Assembly (NCBI GenBank): GCA_021202275.1
Contig: JAJQDI010000026.1
Coordinates: forward strand, 72,169 to 136,168
Direction of reading: 5' to 3'
Source of the DNA: Bacteroides sp.
GTDB taxonomy: Bacteria > Bacteroidota > Bacteroidia > Bacteroidales > Bacteroidaceae
Length of the DNA: 64,000 bases
Shown here piece by piece: positions 8,021-16,824 of the stretch; position 1 is the stretch's first letter; each line of letters begins with the position of its first letter. Under the pieces are notes generated by a model. That model was not told the origin of the DNA and made no database searches. It saw nothing but the letters and a program-made list of their open reading frames with translations. A program made the position numbers and the translations under genes.

Positions 8021-8156
8021 CTTGCCGTTTGCGGGATTCCTCTTTTTTGCCGTAAAGTTCTTTTTGTTCCGGACATATATCTTGTAGAAATTGTTCTTTT
8101 ATGTAGAAATTATGTTAAGTGGGTCAGTGAAATGCAGGTCATTCCGAAAAAAAATG

Positions 8157-8164
8157 TATTTTTG
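8157..8164 (+). promoter_or_regulatory. Probable -7 element of rex
   Basis: TATTTTTG, 43 nt before the rex ATG. No convincing -33 TTTG is present. I looked for a Rex operator dyad (TTGTTAA..TTAACAA) here and did not find one. An ATGCATGATGCATGATG-like repeat follows at 8171-8183. Confidence 0.5.
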
Positions 8165-8207
8165 TCCACTGCATGATGCATGATGTTAAAAATGACCCTT
8201 AGGCACT

Positions 8208-8864
8208 ATGAATCATCAGACCCATCCGAAATATGATATAAAGGTACCGGAACCTACTTTACGCAGGTTGCCCTGGTACCTTTCCAATGTCAAGTTGCTT
8301 AAGAAGAAGGGCGAGCAGTTTGTCTCTTCTACTCAGATCTCCAAAGATACCAATATAGACGCTTCTCAGATCGCCAAGGATCTTTCGTATGTGAATATCT
8401 CCGGGTGTACCCGGGTAGGGTACGAGGTAGATACGCTGATCGCTGTACTGGAAGATTTTCTGGGGTTTACCAGAGTACACCGCGCGTTTCTGTTCGGGGT
8501 GGGTAGCCTGGGAGGTGCCCTGTTGCAGGATTCCAGTCTTTCTCATTTCGGACTACAGATCGTTGCGGCTTTTGATGTGAAACCTGAATTGGTAGGGGCC
8601 GATCTGAATGGAATTCCTGTGTTCCATTCCGATGAGTTTGCGGAGAAGATGAAGGGGTACGATGTGAATATCGGAGTGCTCACCGTACCCATTGAGATCG
8701 CCCAATCGATTACGGATAAGATGGTAGCGGGGGGCATCAAGGCGGTCTGGAACTTTACTCCTTTCCGTATCCGTGTGCCTGAACACATTGTTGTGCAGAA
8801 TACCTCTCTGTATGCGCATCTTGCCGTGATGTTCAACCGCCTGAATTGTAACGAGAATCCATAA
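8208..8864 (+). CDS. rex: Redox-sensing transcriptional repressor Rex
   Basis: 218 aa, normal length. N-terminal winged helix (residues about 10-80: PTLRRLPWYLSNVKLL, STQISKDTNIDASQIAKDLSYV) followed by a Rossmann domain with FLFGVGSLGGALL for NAD(H). Rex represses fermentation and respiration genes and releases DNA when NADH/NAD+ rises. Its stop overlaps the start of the next gene (TAATG), so the three genes rex, FAH-family and ispF form one transcription unit. Confidence 0.95.
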   Translation: MNHQTHPKYDIKVPEPTLRRLPWYLSNVKLLKKKGEQFVSSTQISKDTNIDASQIAKDLSYVNISGCTRVGYEVDTLIAVLEDFLGFTRVHRAFLFGVGSLGGALLQDSSLSHFGLQIVAAFDVKPELVGADLNGIPVFHSDEFAEKMKGYDVNIGVLTVPIEIAQSITDKMVAGGIKAVWNFTPFRIRVPEHIVVQNTSLYAHLAVMFNRLNCNENP

Positions 8865-9478
8865 TGAAAATCATAGCCGTGGGGATGAACTATCCCCAGC
8901 ACAACCGGGAGATGGGACATACCGGAGAACATCCGGAACCTGTCATCTTCCTGAAACCCGACTCCGCATTGCTGAAGGACAGCAAGCCTTTTTTTATTCC
9001 CGACTTTTCCAACGAGATACATTACGAGACCGAACTGGTGGTACGCATCAACCGGCTGGGGAAAAATATAGCGCCCCGTTTCGCGCATCGCTACTACGAC
9101 GCGGTGACGGTAGGTATTGATTTTACCGCCCGGGATCTGCAACGGCGTTTTCGCGAACAGGGATTGCCCTGGGAGTTGAGTAAAGGGTTTGACCATTCGG
9201 CCGCTTTGGGAACTTTTGTGCCGGTGAGCCGTTACAAAGAGGTGCAACAACTCGGTTTCCATCTGTGTATAGACGGTAGGCAGGTACAGCAGGGCTGTAC
9301 AGCGGATATGTTGTTCCGGATAGATGATCTGATCGCGTATGTGAGCCGGTATATGACGCTGAAGATCGGTGATCTGTTCTTTACCGGGACTCCCGCGGGA
9401 GTAGGGCCGGTGTCTGTCGGACAACATCTGGAAGGGTACCTGGAAGGAGAGAAGTTGCTCGATCTCTATATTCGTTGA
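8864..9478 (+). CDS. Fumarylacetoacetate hydrolase-family protein
   Basis: 204 aa, a single FAH-type domain. Metal ligands are seen in HYETELVV, GIDFTARDLQ and the following LSKGFDHSA; FFTGTPAGVGPV near the end closes the site. Members of this size are 2-keto-acid lyases or oxaloacetate/acylpyruvate decarboxylases (YcgM/FAHD1-like), so FAHD1-like acylpyruvase or oxaloacetate decarboxylase activity is the best guess. It starts within the rex stop codon. Confidence 0.88.
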   Translation: MKIIAVGMNYPQHNREMGHTGEHPEPVIFLKPDSALLKDSKPFFIPDFSNEIHYETELVVRINRLGKNIAPRFAHRYYDAVTVGIDFTARDLQRRFREQGLPWELSKGFDHSAALGTFVPVSRYKEVQQLGFHLCIDGRQVQQGCTADMLFRIDDLIAYVSRYMTLKIGDLFFTGTPAGVGPVSVGQHLEGYLEGEKLLDLYIR

Positions 9479-9502
9479 ACGTAAAAGATCCATCTGTAAG
9501 AT

Positions 9503-9979
9503 ATGAACATACGTGTAGGATTTGGTTTTGATGTGCATCAGTTGGTAGCCGGACGCGATTTGTGGATCGGCGGTGTCCGTCTGGAGCACGAGAAAGGTTT
9601 GCTGGGGCATTCGGATGCAGATGTATTGATCCATGCCATCTGTGACGCGCTGCTGGGAGCTGCCAACATGCGTGATATTGGTTATCATTTTCCCGATACA
9701 GGTGCTGACTTTAAGGATGTGGATAGTAAGATCCTGTTGCGTCGTACGGTAGAGCTGATCGCGGAAAAAGGCTATCAGGTCGGGAACATAGATGCTACGG
9801 TCTGTGCAGAACGGCCGAAACTCAACCCGCATATTCCCCTGATGCGGGAGACCCTGGCGAATGTCATGAGCATGGATCCCGAAGATATTTCCATCAAAGC
9901 AACTACTACCGAAAAACTGGGATTCACCGGACGGGAAGAGGGGATCTCTGCCTATGCTACCGTACTGATCGGGAAATAA
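9503..9979 (+). CDS. ispF: 2-C-methyl-D-erythritol 2,4-cyclodiphosphate synthase
   Basis: 158 aa. Fifth step of the non-mevalonate isoprenoid pathway (CDP-ME 2-phosphate to MEcPP plus CMP), acting as a trimer. Zn ligands Asp and His in GFGFDVHQL and the His of GHSDADVLIHAICDALLG are present; the end carries KATTTEKLGFTGREEGI, which binds the cytidine. ispD of the same pathway is at 41569, not adjacent. Confidence 0.97.
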   Translation: MNIRVGFGFDVHQLVAGRDLWIGGVRLEHEKGLLGHSDADVLIHAICDALLGAANMRDIGYHFPDTGADFKDVDSKILLRRTVELIAEKGYQVGNIDATVCAERPKLNPHIPLMRETLANVMSMDPEDISIKATTTEKLGFTGREEGISAYATVLIGK

Positions 9980-10205
9980 GAGATTAAGTTTTAAGTTCTG
10001 AGTGTTAGGTTCTAAGTTTTAAGTGAGTCGGGTCTGATGTAACGGGGACAATGTACGTTCAGCAGAATTCTGACAGAACGGTTTGAATTGATTTTTGAAA
10101 CAGGGTTTAGAGTAGGTATACTTTTTTTGTCCTGTTGTGCCCAGACACAAGAACATACCCACAAAAGAAAGATACAGCTTTTCTTTGCCTTTGTAACGAT
10201 CCTGT
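9980..10205. repeat. Spacer with AAGTTTTAAGT-type short repeats
   Basis: The first 45 bases are alternating TAAGTTTTAAGTTCTGAG / GGTTCTAAGTTTTAAGTG words. The same family is found at 20735-20775, 39177-39421, 40960-41000 and 57225-57310. The rest of the spacer holds no gene or clear signal. Confidence 0.6.
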
Positions 10206-11267
10206 TCAGAAGCGGGTCATAAACTCTATCACAAACTTATCCCGTTCCGATTCTTTGGGAATGCCCCCGCTTTTGTAGAAGTACTTTTCGTAATTCACCC
10301 GTATATCCGCTACAAACGCTTTGGAGAAACTGAACGTAAGTCCTCCGGTCAGGCGCTGACGCTGATAGTCGTTGATCTTCAGTCGGCCCGTCTCGGAGTC
10401 ATTGGTAGCGTCGCTGTGGTCGGTCATCATATCGTAGCGCAACAGGAACGACATTTTATGAAAAACTCTCGGGAGTTTCAGGTCATAGTTAATGAAACTG
10501 TTGACCGCGTGTACATTTTTAAAAGCATCCTTTTCATAATGCTTGTACAGATACTCCCCTTCGATATGGAACCCGCAGAATTCGTAATATCCTCCTACAT
10601 TATACATATTCGCTCTTACCTCTTCCGGCTTGATGGATTGCAGTCCCAGTGTCAGGTTCACTCCCTAGGTAAACAGGAACTGTCCTTTTATGGTATAGTT
10701 GAAATCTTCCTGCCACTCTTTCTGGTTGGTGAGTCCGCTGCCGTTGAATACGCCGGCTTCCAGTGTCAGAGGAAATCCCGGCCGAAAGGTATACCCGGCC
10801 GTGGCACCTACGTCCCGCACATTTCCTACCTGTTTGGCAATGAAAGAGCGGTTGGCAAAATATTGCTGGTGCGGAGAGCGGTGCGCGTCAATGGTGAAAG
10901 GTACGCGCATTTGTCCTATTGTGAAGTTCATATCCTCTACCGGGAAGATACGGGTATACGCATCCAGCATCTTGATCGACCCTTCGTCGGACAGGTCGAT
11001 TTCTGCTTTGTAGGCCACCATCGGGTGTACATTCCCTGTCAGGCTGAAACGGGCATTACGTACCTCGAACCGGCTGGCACTGATCTGTGGCTGATATTCA
11101 AATTTTCCACGTATGGTACCGTGGATCTCCGGCATGTAATCCTTAGTCTCCATCTCAGACTTATTCAGGCGTCTGCCATCCTCGTTGGTACGGGAATTCT
11201 GGGAGGTAACTTGCATCCCAAATGTCAGTCCCAGTGCAAGTAGAAGAAGTGTTTTTCTGATGATCAT
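10206..11267 (-). pseudogene. Phosphate-selective porin-like outer-membrane protein, interrupted by an amber codon
   Basis: Read on the minus strand, residues 1-200 carry a signal peptide (MIIRKTLLLLALGL..TSQ), a GTIRGKFEYQPQ strand, RFEVRNARFSLTGNVHPMVA, and FTIGQMRVPF, the pattern of Porin_O_P (OprP-like) trimeric porins. An in-frame TAG at 10662-10664 stops translation after QFLFT. The same frame then continues for 154 codons (GVNLTLGLQSIKPEE to a C-terminal KFVIEFMTRF, a terminal Phe typical for outer-membrane barrels). Replacing TAG by CAG restores one protein of about 353 aa. A recent nonsense mutation, a sequencing error or suppression are all possible. Confidence 0.75.
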
Positions 11268-11929
11268 TCGTACTCTGTATGTTTAAAATTGCTGCAAAGG
11301 TAGCAGAGGTATATTGGGAAAATATGTCATATCTGTTTCATTTCAGTTACAAAGTAAAGGGTGAACCCGGCATACCCCTGTGCATTTGTTTGGAAAAACC
11401 GGCAGTGTTATATCCTCATACAAAGGTAAAAAAATATTTGAGTGAGGATTTGCGATGGGTTGGGTTTTATGTATATATATTGTGACGATGGTTGTAATGT
11501 TGGTATTTTATATCATATCCGTGATTCCGGGAAGATCCATATTTTATAATATATACTACAGGTTGCTTGCTGTAATGTAACATATTGTTGTATGGCTGTT
11601 TATTCGGTGATCTCTGCAGCTCTGAACGAGATGATATATAAATGAAAATCAATATGTGATTGTAATAAGATTGATTTTATTCCGGAAATTTATTTTCTTT
11701 GTCGGTATCTGAGAAAACCAGTGGTGTTATTATTTGTCCAGCCAGATTTATTTTCTACAGAAGGTAGGATTTCTTATCTACCTGCCGGGAGGAGGCATCG
11801 GAAAGGGGGTAAGGATTTTATCAAAAAGATAATCGCAGGAAAGATTGTGTTCCAGGGCGTGTTTCCTTTTTGTATGTAGAGATGTAACATCGTTTCGGAG
11901 AGAGTATACAAAACACACAGGAAACCATC
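11268..11929. other. AT-rich spacer without recognised gene
   Basis: Base composition falls clearly below that of the housekeeping genes and stays low to about 13.6 kb. CAAAGGTA at 11295-11302 (TACCTTTG on the minus strand) could be the -7 element of the porin gene. No frame here has recognisable features. The AT bias with nearby broken genes suggests imported and decaying DNA. Confidence 0.5.
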
Positions 11930-12040
11930 ATGTGTCAGCAACATGTTTCAGCTACTTTTCCGGACCTATGTATGATGGCAGGAAAGGTTTTTATTGGTGC
12001 TGTGATAGGTGTGGTTCTACTGATTATAGAGATTAATTAA
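11930..12040 (+). CDS. Small hydrophobic-ended ORF, possibly a decayed peptide leader
   Basis: 36 codons from ATG 11930, or 22 codons from the ATG at 11972. The end reads MAGKVFIGAVIGVVLLI, resembling the start of NVEALA-type leader peptides of Bacteroidales, but the NVEALA motif is absent. Position fits: it precedes a TlpA-like gene and an ABC-exporter remnant, the usual company of such peptides. It could equally be a chance frame. Confidence 0.25.
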   Translation: MCQQHVSATFPDLCMMAGKVFIGAVIGVVLLIIEIN

Positions 12041-12087
12041 ACTTCCGTGACTGTATATGTATAGTCCCGGACATCTGTTTAAAATAT

Positions 12088-13574
12088 ATGGGAAAGATGA
12101 GGGAACTTTGTATTGTATTCATTATTATTTTAGTAAGCAGTTGTAGTGTAAATATCAGGAACAGGCATGCTGATCCTGAAAGTGTGGTTCTTATTTTTGA
12201 ACATTACGAAGCTAAGCCATTTAAAACGTTGGGTGGTTTTTTTAATAGCACTCATACTGGGATAACGTATGTAGATCCTGTTACAAACAACCTTGTAACT
12301 TTTTACCCGAACTCTTTTCGTGATACTCTGATCCTGCCTTGCTCATCTGAATTCGTAGAAATAGGGATTCCCTATCGTGGTTTTGAGAAAAATTATTTTC
12401 CTGTATATAAAGGGGATTCAGTCCGGATCACTGTAGATGAATGGGACTATCCCCTACTGAAAAGTTGTAACTCTTCCTTGGAAAAAGTGTATAATCTCAA
12501 TTATTATGTGCGTCAGGGAAAAACAGTGCAGGGGTTAGGGTGTGAGATCTTTTTGGGCGATCCCTCGTTTAATAGGATAGCTCATACCATTGATGTTATA
12601 AAAAAAATAACTGGAACATGCAGAGAGACTATTATCATATAGATTCTTTGCAACAGGTTTTTCATTCCTATTATAGTGAATATATAGATTCTTTGGAGAG
12701 TTATCGTAGAAATAAGTTATTATCGGACGCCGTCTGTCAACGTCTGAAATATGGGTTGGATGTAAAGAAATATCATTCACTGCGTACTTTAGCAGAGGAG
12801 ACTGAACGGGTTGCTGCGGAACTGATCCTTTCTGACAGTTTGATTCATTATCCTTCTTATCATGATTACCTGAAGTATTATTTCCATGATGTTTCTAAAA
12901 AGGATCTTCCTCTCATTGAAACGGGGCAAGGTAAGTATGTAGATTCCCGGACAGGTTTTGAACAGACTGAAAAGGATCTATCTTTACCTCCTCTGACCCG
13001 CAACGTTCTTTTGAAGTACTATATGGAAGAGATCGGAGAACGTTTTTCCGGAAAAGACATAAAACTTTACGCGGACAAATACCTGGAAATCTCCGGAGAT
13101 TCAGAGTATTATACGGAGATTATCTGTCGATACAATCTGCTTGCAGATGAGAATCAGTTGCTTTTGAAAGACAGAAACAATCGTTCTGTCACCTGGGAAG
13201 ATCTTCTTTCCACCTACAAGGGTAAAGTTGTGTATGTAGATTTCTGGGCCAGTTGGTGTGTGCCTTGTCGGGAAGAAATTCCGGCTTCCTTTGGATTGCA
13301 TGATGAACTTAACAATGAAGAGATCGTGTTTGTGTATCTCGCTTATAACGATGGGGAAGATGCATGGCGCAAAACTACTCAAAGTCTGGGTCTTAGTGGC
13401 CTGAAAGATAGTTATTTGATTGAAAATTCAAAAACATCCGTTTTTCTCAGGGATCTTTCGCTGAATCTGATACCGCGTTATCTGATTTTTGATAAAAATG
13501 GAGAATTGGTAGAAGCTAACGCACCGCGCCCCTCTTCCGCTGAAATACGTGATCTCTTGGAACGCTATTTATAG
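12088..13574 (+). pseudogene. TlpA-like thioredoxin-fold lipoprotein, split at an A8 run
   Basis: Two overlapping frames make one protein. The first (12088-12642) has a lipoprotein signal (IILVSSCSV) and a beta-rich N-terminal domain as in TlpA/AhpC proteins of Bacteroidetes. The second (12618-13574) carries a helical middle and a thioredoxin domain with VYVDFWASWCVPCREEIP, so the WCxxC redox site is intact. The frames join if the run of eight A at 12600-12607 is read as nine (a -1 shift): IDVIKK then NNWNMQRDYYH. Joined length is about 495 aa. Real mutation, sequence error or slippage are open. Such proteins reduce or isomerise disulfides in the periplasm. Confidence 0.75.
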
Positions 13575-13644
13575 AAGACACGTGAAATACAGGCTGCGGA
13601 TTATACAAGATAATGCACGAACTATTTGTGGTTGTGTATAAGAT

Positions 13645-13782
13645 CTCTCCGGCTTCGGCAAGACGACTTTAGTGAAGATGCTGTTGGAATTCTATCCCCC
13701 GGATGGAGGGGAGATCCTGCTGGGCGACCGGAAACTCTCTCAATACAGCATCCGGGAGTGGCACAAGCGATGCGGCATTGTG
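13645..13782 (+). pseudogene. Remnant of an ABC exporter ATPase domain
   Basis: 46 codons reading LSGFGKTTLVKMLLEFYPP, then DGGEILLGDRKLSQYSIREW and HKRCGIV: the Walker A helix and following strand of a SunT-type peptide exporter (Gly-x-Gly-Lys-Thr-Thr core kept). A stop lies just upstream in this frame and nothing of the transporter remains on either side; the right edge runs into a dispersed repeat shared with 62.2 kb. Together with the TlpA-like gene it looks like the debris of a peptide-export locus. Confidence 0.7.
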
Positions 13783-13785
13783 ATT

Positions 13786-13850
13786 TTACGTATAAGATGT
13801 TACGCATTGGAATTTACAAACATATTCTTTCTGTAATCTCAATCGTCCAA
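13786..13850. repeat. Dispersed repeat shared with 62196-62270
   Basis: About 55 bases beginning TATAAGATGTTACGCATTGG and continuing through ACAAACATATTCTTTCTGTA and ATCTCAATCGT are nearly identical to 62198-62260. Here the copy abuts the ABC-exporter remnant. Confidence 0.7.
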
Positions 13851-13880
13851 TCTCTTTGTATCTCCGCGATATACTTTTTT

Positions 13881-13972
13881 TAGACAGAAGAACAAAAGAA
13901 TATATAAGAGATTTCCGGATACATTTTATCTCTCTTTTTTCTCTGTATGTTCTTTTGTTCTTCTGTCTGATC
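13881..13972. repeat. Inverted-repeat element, AGACAGAAGAACAAAAGAA family, copy 1
   Basis: Left arm AGACAGAAGAACAAAAGAA (13882-13900) is the exact reverse complement of the right arm ending TTCTTCTGTCT (13950-13968). No protein inside; about 90 bp. It is flanked on the left by the module AAAGTATATCGCGGAGAT (inverted), which also flanks copies 2 and 3 on one side, so the element is asymmetric. Confidence 0.8.
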
Positions 13973-14062
13973 TTAAAATCGTAACTCAGCAGATCTCTTC
14001 GTTTCTCCACGCAATCGTTCTCTTTTTGGTTGTCCGTATGCGGTTATCTGCACCGGAATAGT

Positions 14063-14070
14063 TACTTTTG
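14063..14070 (+). promoter_or_regulatory. Probable -7 element of mnmA
   Basis: TACTTTTG, 25 nt before the ATG at 14096. The only upstream TTTG (14025-14028) is too far for a normal -33 box. Confidence 0.5.
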
Positions 14071-14095
14071 CAGAAAAGAACGAACAGCAGAGCAG

Positions 14096-15166
14096 ATGAG
14101 ATCAGCAGACAATAGGGTATTGGTCGGGATGAGTGGCGGGATAGATAGTTCTGCTGTCTGTCTGATGTTGCAGGAACAGGGTTATGAGATTGTCGGAGTC
14201 ACCATGCGTGTCTGGGGCGATGAACCTGCGGGAGCCCGGGAACTGGCAGACCGGATCGGTATCGAGCACTATGTGGCGGACGAACGGGAGCCCTTCCGGC
14301 AGACGGTCGTGCGTAATTTTGTAGATGAATACCGTCGGGGGCGCACACCCAATCCGTGTGTGATGTGCAATCCTCTGTTCAAATTTCGTGTGCTTACCGA
14401 ATGGGCCGATAAACTGGGATGTCGCTGGATCGCGACCGGACATTACAGCCAGTTGGCAGAGACAAACCATCGGATCTATATAGTGGCGGGAGAAGATGAG
14501 AAGAAAGACCAATCTTATTTTCTCTGGCGATTGGGTCAGGAGACGCTTCGGCGAACGCTTTTCCCATTGGGTACCTATACCAAAGACAAGGTACGTGACT
14601 ATCTGCGTAGCAAGGGATTCGAAGCCAAAGCCAGTGAAGGGGAAAGTATGGAGGTTTGCTTTATCCAGGGAGATTACCGGGATTTCCTGCGTGAACAGTA
14701 TCCGGCGCTGGACGAAGAGATTGGTCCGGGATGGTTTGTGAACAAGGCAGGAGTGAAGCTGGGTCAGCACAAAGGATATCCCTACTACACCATCGGCCAG
14801 CGCAAAGGATTGGAGATCGCTTTGGGAAAACCCGCGTATGTAATGCGGATCAATCCGGATAAAAACACTGTGATGCTTGGAGACGCACAGGATCTCTGTA
14901 CATCCTGGATGCTGGCGGAAGATCCGCAGATCATCCGTGAAGAGGAATTGCTCTCTTGTCCGGAACTGGCAGTACGTATCCGTTACCGGAGCTGCCCCAT
15001 TCCCTGCGAGGTCTCCCGCCTGGACGACGGTCGCCTCCTGGTACATTTTAAGCAGGACGCTTCGGCGGTGACTCCCGGACAGTCGGCTGTCTTCTACGAT
15101 GGTAACCGGGTATTGGGGGGCGCGTTTATTGCTTCCCAGAAAGGAATCGGGTTATTTACGAGTTGA
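14096..15166 (+). CDS. mnmA: tRNA-specific 2-thiouridylase MnmA
   Basis: 356 aa. Makes the 2-thio group of wobble uridine-34 in tRNA Lys, Glu and Gln using persulfide sulfur and ATP. PP-loop [10 protein letters not shown] near the N-terminus; the two catalytic cysteines lie in PNPCVMCNP and [15 protein letters not shown] and C-terminal beta-barrel ([14 protein letters not shown]) follow. Start placed at ATG 14096, just after a promoter-like TACTTTTG; the frame is open 22 codons upstream without homology pattern. Flanked by two copies of the AGACAGAAG element. Confidence 0.95.
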   Translation: MRSADNRVLVGMSGGIDSSAVCLMLQEQGYEIVGVTMRVWGDEPAGARELADRIGIEHYVADEREPFRQTVVRNFVDEYRRGRTPNPCVMCNPLFKFRVLTEWADKLGCRWIATGHYSQLAETNHRIYIVAGEDEKKDQSYFLWRLGQETLRRTLFPLGTYTKDKVRDYLRSKGFEAKASEGESMEVCFIQGDYRDFLREQYPALDEEIGPGWFVNKAGVKLGQHKGYPYYTIGQRKGLEIALGKPAYVMRINPDKNTVMLGDAQDLCTSWMLAEDPQIIREEELLSCPELAVRIRYRSCPIPCEVSRLDDGRLLVHFKQDASAVTPGQSAVFYDGNRVLGGAFIASQKGIGLFTS

Positions 15167-15176
15167 CGATTTTAAG

Positions 15177-15277
15177 ATCAAACAGAAGAACAAAAGAACA
15201 GATAAGACCTCCGGATGTAGTTTATCTATAGGTAAGTTCTCTTTTCTCTATATGTTCTTTTGTTCTTCTGTCTGATA
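15177..15277. repeat. Inverted-repeat element, AGACAGAAG family, copy 2
   Basis: Arms ACAGAAGAACAAAAGAACA at 15182-15200 and its complement ending TCTTCTGTCTGAT at 15277, enclosing GATAAGACCTCCGG and TATAGGTAAGTTCTC. The right side continues with AAATATATCGCGGAGACAC and AAAGAGATTTACGATTT. The interior is the inverse of copy 3. Confidence 0.85.
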
Positions 15278-15408
15278 AAAAATATATCGCGGAGACACAA
15301 AGAGATTTACGATTTAAATAACACCTGGGATCCCGGATACGATTTTTGTAATATCTACCGTAGATCCTGATGAATTTGCAATATAGGAACAATTATAAAA
15401 CAAAAGAT

Positions 15409-16788
15409 ATGAAAAGAACCCTTTCCCGTTTGTGCGCGGTGGCGGTATGTTTAAGTACTGCTTTCTGTGCGGCCGCACAGAGCGATACGTTGAAATATCG
15501 GATCTCTCTGACCGATAAGGCACAGACCACCTATTCTCCGGATCGTCCGGAAGAGTTTCTTTCCCCGAAAGCGCTGGCACGCCGCGCGCGGCAGAACCTG
15601 CCGGTAGACTCTACCGACCTGCCTGTTTGCCAGGCGTATATAGATCTGATCCGCGCCGAGGGAGTGAATGTGGTTGTGACCGGGAAGTGGGACAATTTCG
15701 TGACCATTTCCTGCAATGACAGTACGCGGATCGATCGCATTGCCGGACTTCCTTTTGTGCGCGCGGTAGAAAAGGTCTGGACAGCACCCGATCCGTCCAA
15801 ACCTTCTGTGGCCACCGAACGCGATAGCCTGATCAATGCACCTGCCGTGAGTGACAGCCTGTACGGCCCGGCTATCACACAGATAGAGATCAGCTGGGGA
15901 GAGAAACTGCATGAAGCCGGTTTCCGTGGAGAAGGGATGACCATCGCGGTGATCGACGCTGGTTTCCACAATGTAGATGTCATTGATGCCATGCGCAACA
16001 TACGCGTATTGGGCACGCGGGATTTTGTGAACCCGCATTCAGATATCTACGCCGAAAACAGTCATGGAATGGCGGTACTCTCCTGCATAGGTATGAATAA
16101 GCCGTATGTAATGATCGGAACAGCTCCGGAGGCTTCGTTCTGGTTGCTGCGCAGCGAAGACGAATATTCCGAACACCTGGTAGAACAGGATTACTGGGCA
16201 GCTGCCATCGAATTTGCCGATAGTGTAGGAGTGGATGTTGTCAATACCTCTCTGGGATACTATTCCTTTGATGATAAAAGTAAAGACTATACCTACCGGG
16301 ATCTGGACGGACGTTTCGCACTTATGTCGCGTCAGGCTTCCAGAGCCGCGGATAAAGGAATAGTGGTTGTATGCAGCGCGGGCAATGCAGGCGCGGGCTC
16401 CTGGAAGAAAACCACCCCTCCCGGAGACGCGGAACATGTACTCACGGTAGGGGCTATTGATAAGAAAAAAACGCTGGCTCCTTTCTCTTCCATCGGCAAT
16501 ACGGCAGACAATCGTATCAAACCGGATGTAGTGGCTGTAGGGCTGAGAGCCGATGTGATCGGAACCGACGGCAACCTGCGTCAGGCCAATGGTACTTCTT
16601 TCTCTGCCCCGGTGATGTGTGGGATGGTGACCTGTCTGTGGCAGGCCTGTCCATGGCTCACGGCTAAAGAGGTGATCGAGCTGGTACGTCGTTCGGGAGA
16701 CCGGGCCGACTATCCCGACAATATCTATGGCTATGGTATCCCCGATATGTGGAAGGCCTATCAGACAGCCGTAGAAGAAAAACAATAA
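15409..16788 (+). CDS. Secreted subtilisin-family (S8) serine protease
   Basis: 459 aa from ATG 15409, chosen because MKRTLSRLCAVAVCLSTAFC..AQ is a clear signal peptide. A propeptide-like segment follows to about residue 130. The triad is visible: Asp in MTIAVIDAGFHN, His in NSHGMAVLSCIG, Ser in NGTSFSAPVMCG; the oxyanion Asn is in CSAGNAGAG. No C-terminal secretion tag was recognised. Likely periplasmic or surface protease of unknown substrate; the first frame codon could also be ATG 15370, which would weaken the signal peptide. Confidence 0.92.
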   Translation: MKRTLSRLCAVAVCLSTAFCAAAQSDTLKYRISLTDKAQTTYSPDRPEEFLSPKALARRARQNLPVDSTDLPVCQAYIDLIRAEGVNVVVTGKWDNFVTISCNDSTRIDRIAGLPFVRAVEKVWTAPDPSKPSVATERDSLINAPAVSDSLYGPAITQIEISWGEKLHEAGFRGEGMTIAVIDAGFHNVDVIDAMRNIRVLGTRDFVNPHSDIYAENSHGMAVLSCIGMNKPYVMIGTAPEASFWLLRSEDEYSEHLVEQDYWAAAIEFADSVGVDVVNTSLGYYSFDDKSKDYTYRDLDGRFALMSRQASRAADKGIVVVCSAGNAGAGSWKKTTPPGDAEHVLTVGAIDKKKTLAPFSSIGNTADNRIKPDVVAVGLRADVIGTDGNLRQANGTSFSAPVMCGMVTCLWQACPWLTAKEVIELVRRSGDRADYPDNIYGYGIPDMWKAYQTAVEEKQ

Positions 16789-16824
16789 CTGACAGGTCTT
16801 CACCATAGAACCCATACCCGCAGC

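Noticed and set aside
8100..8207. Rex autoregulatory operator
   Set aside because: No TTGTTAA..TTAACAA-like dyad could be found near the promoter.
11845..12036. 63-codon Cys-rich frame
   Set aside because: No family features; overlaps the alternative small hydrophobic frame, which fits the neighbourhood better.
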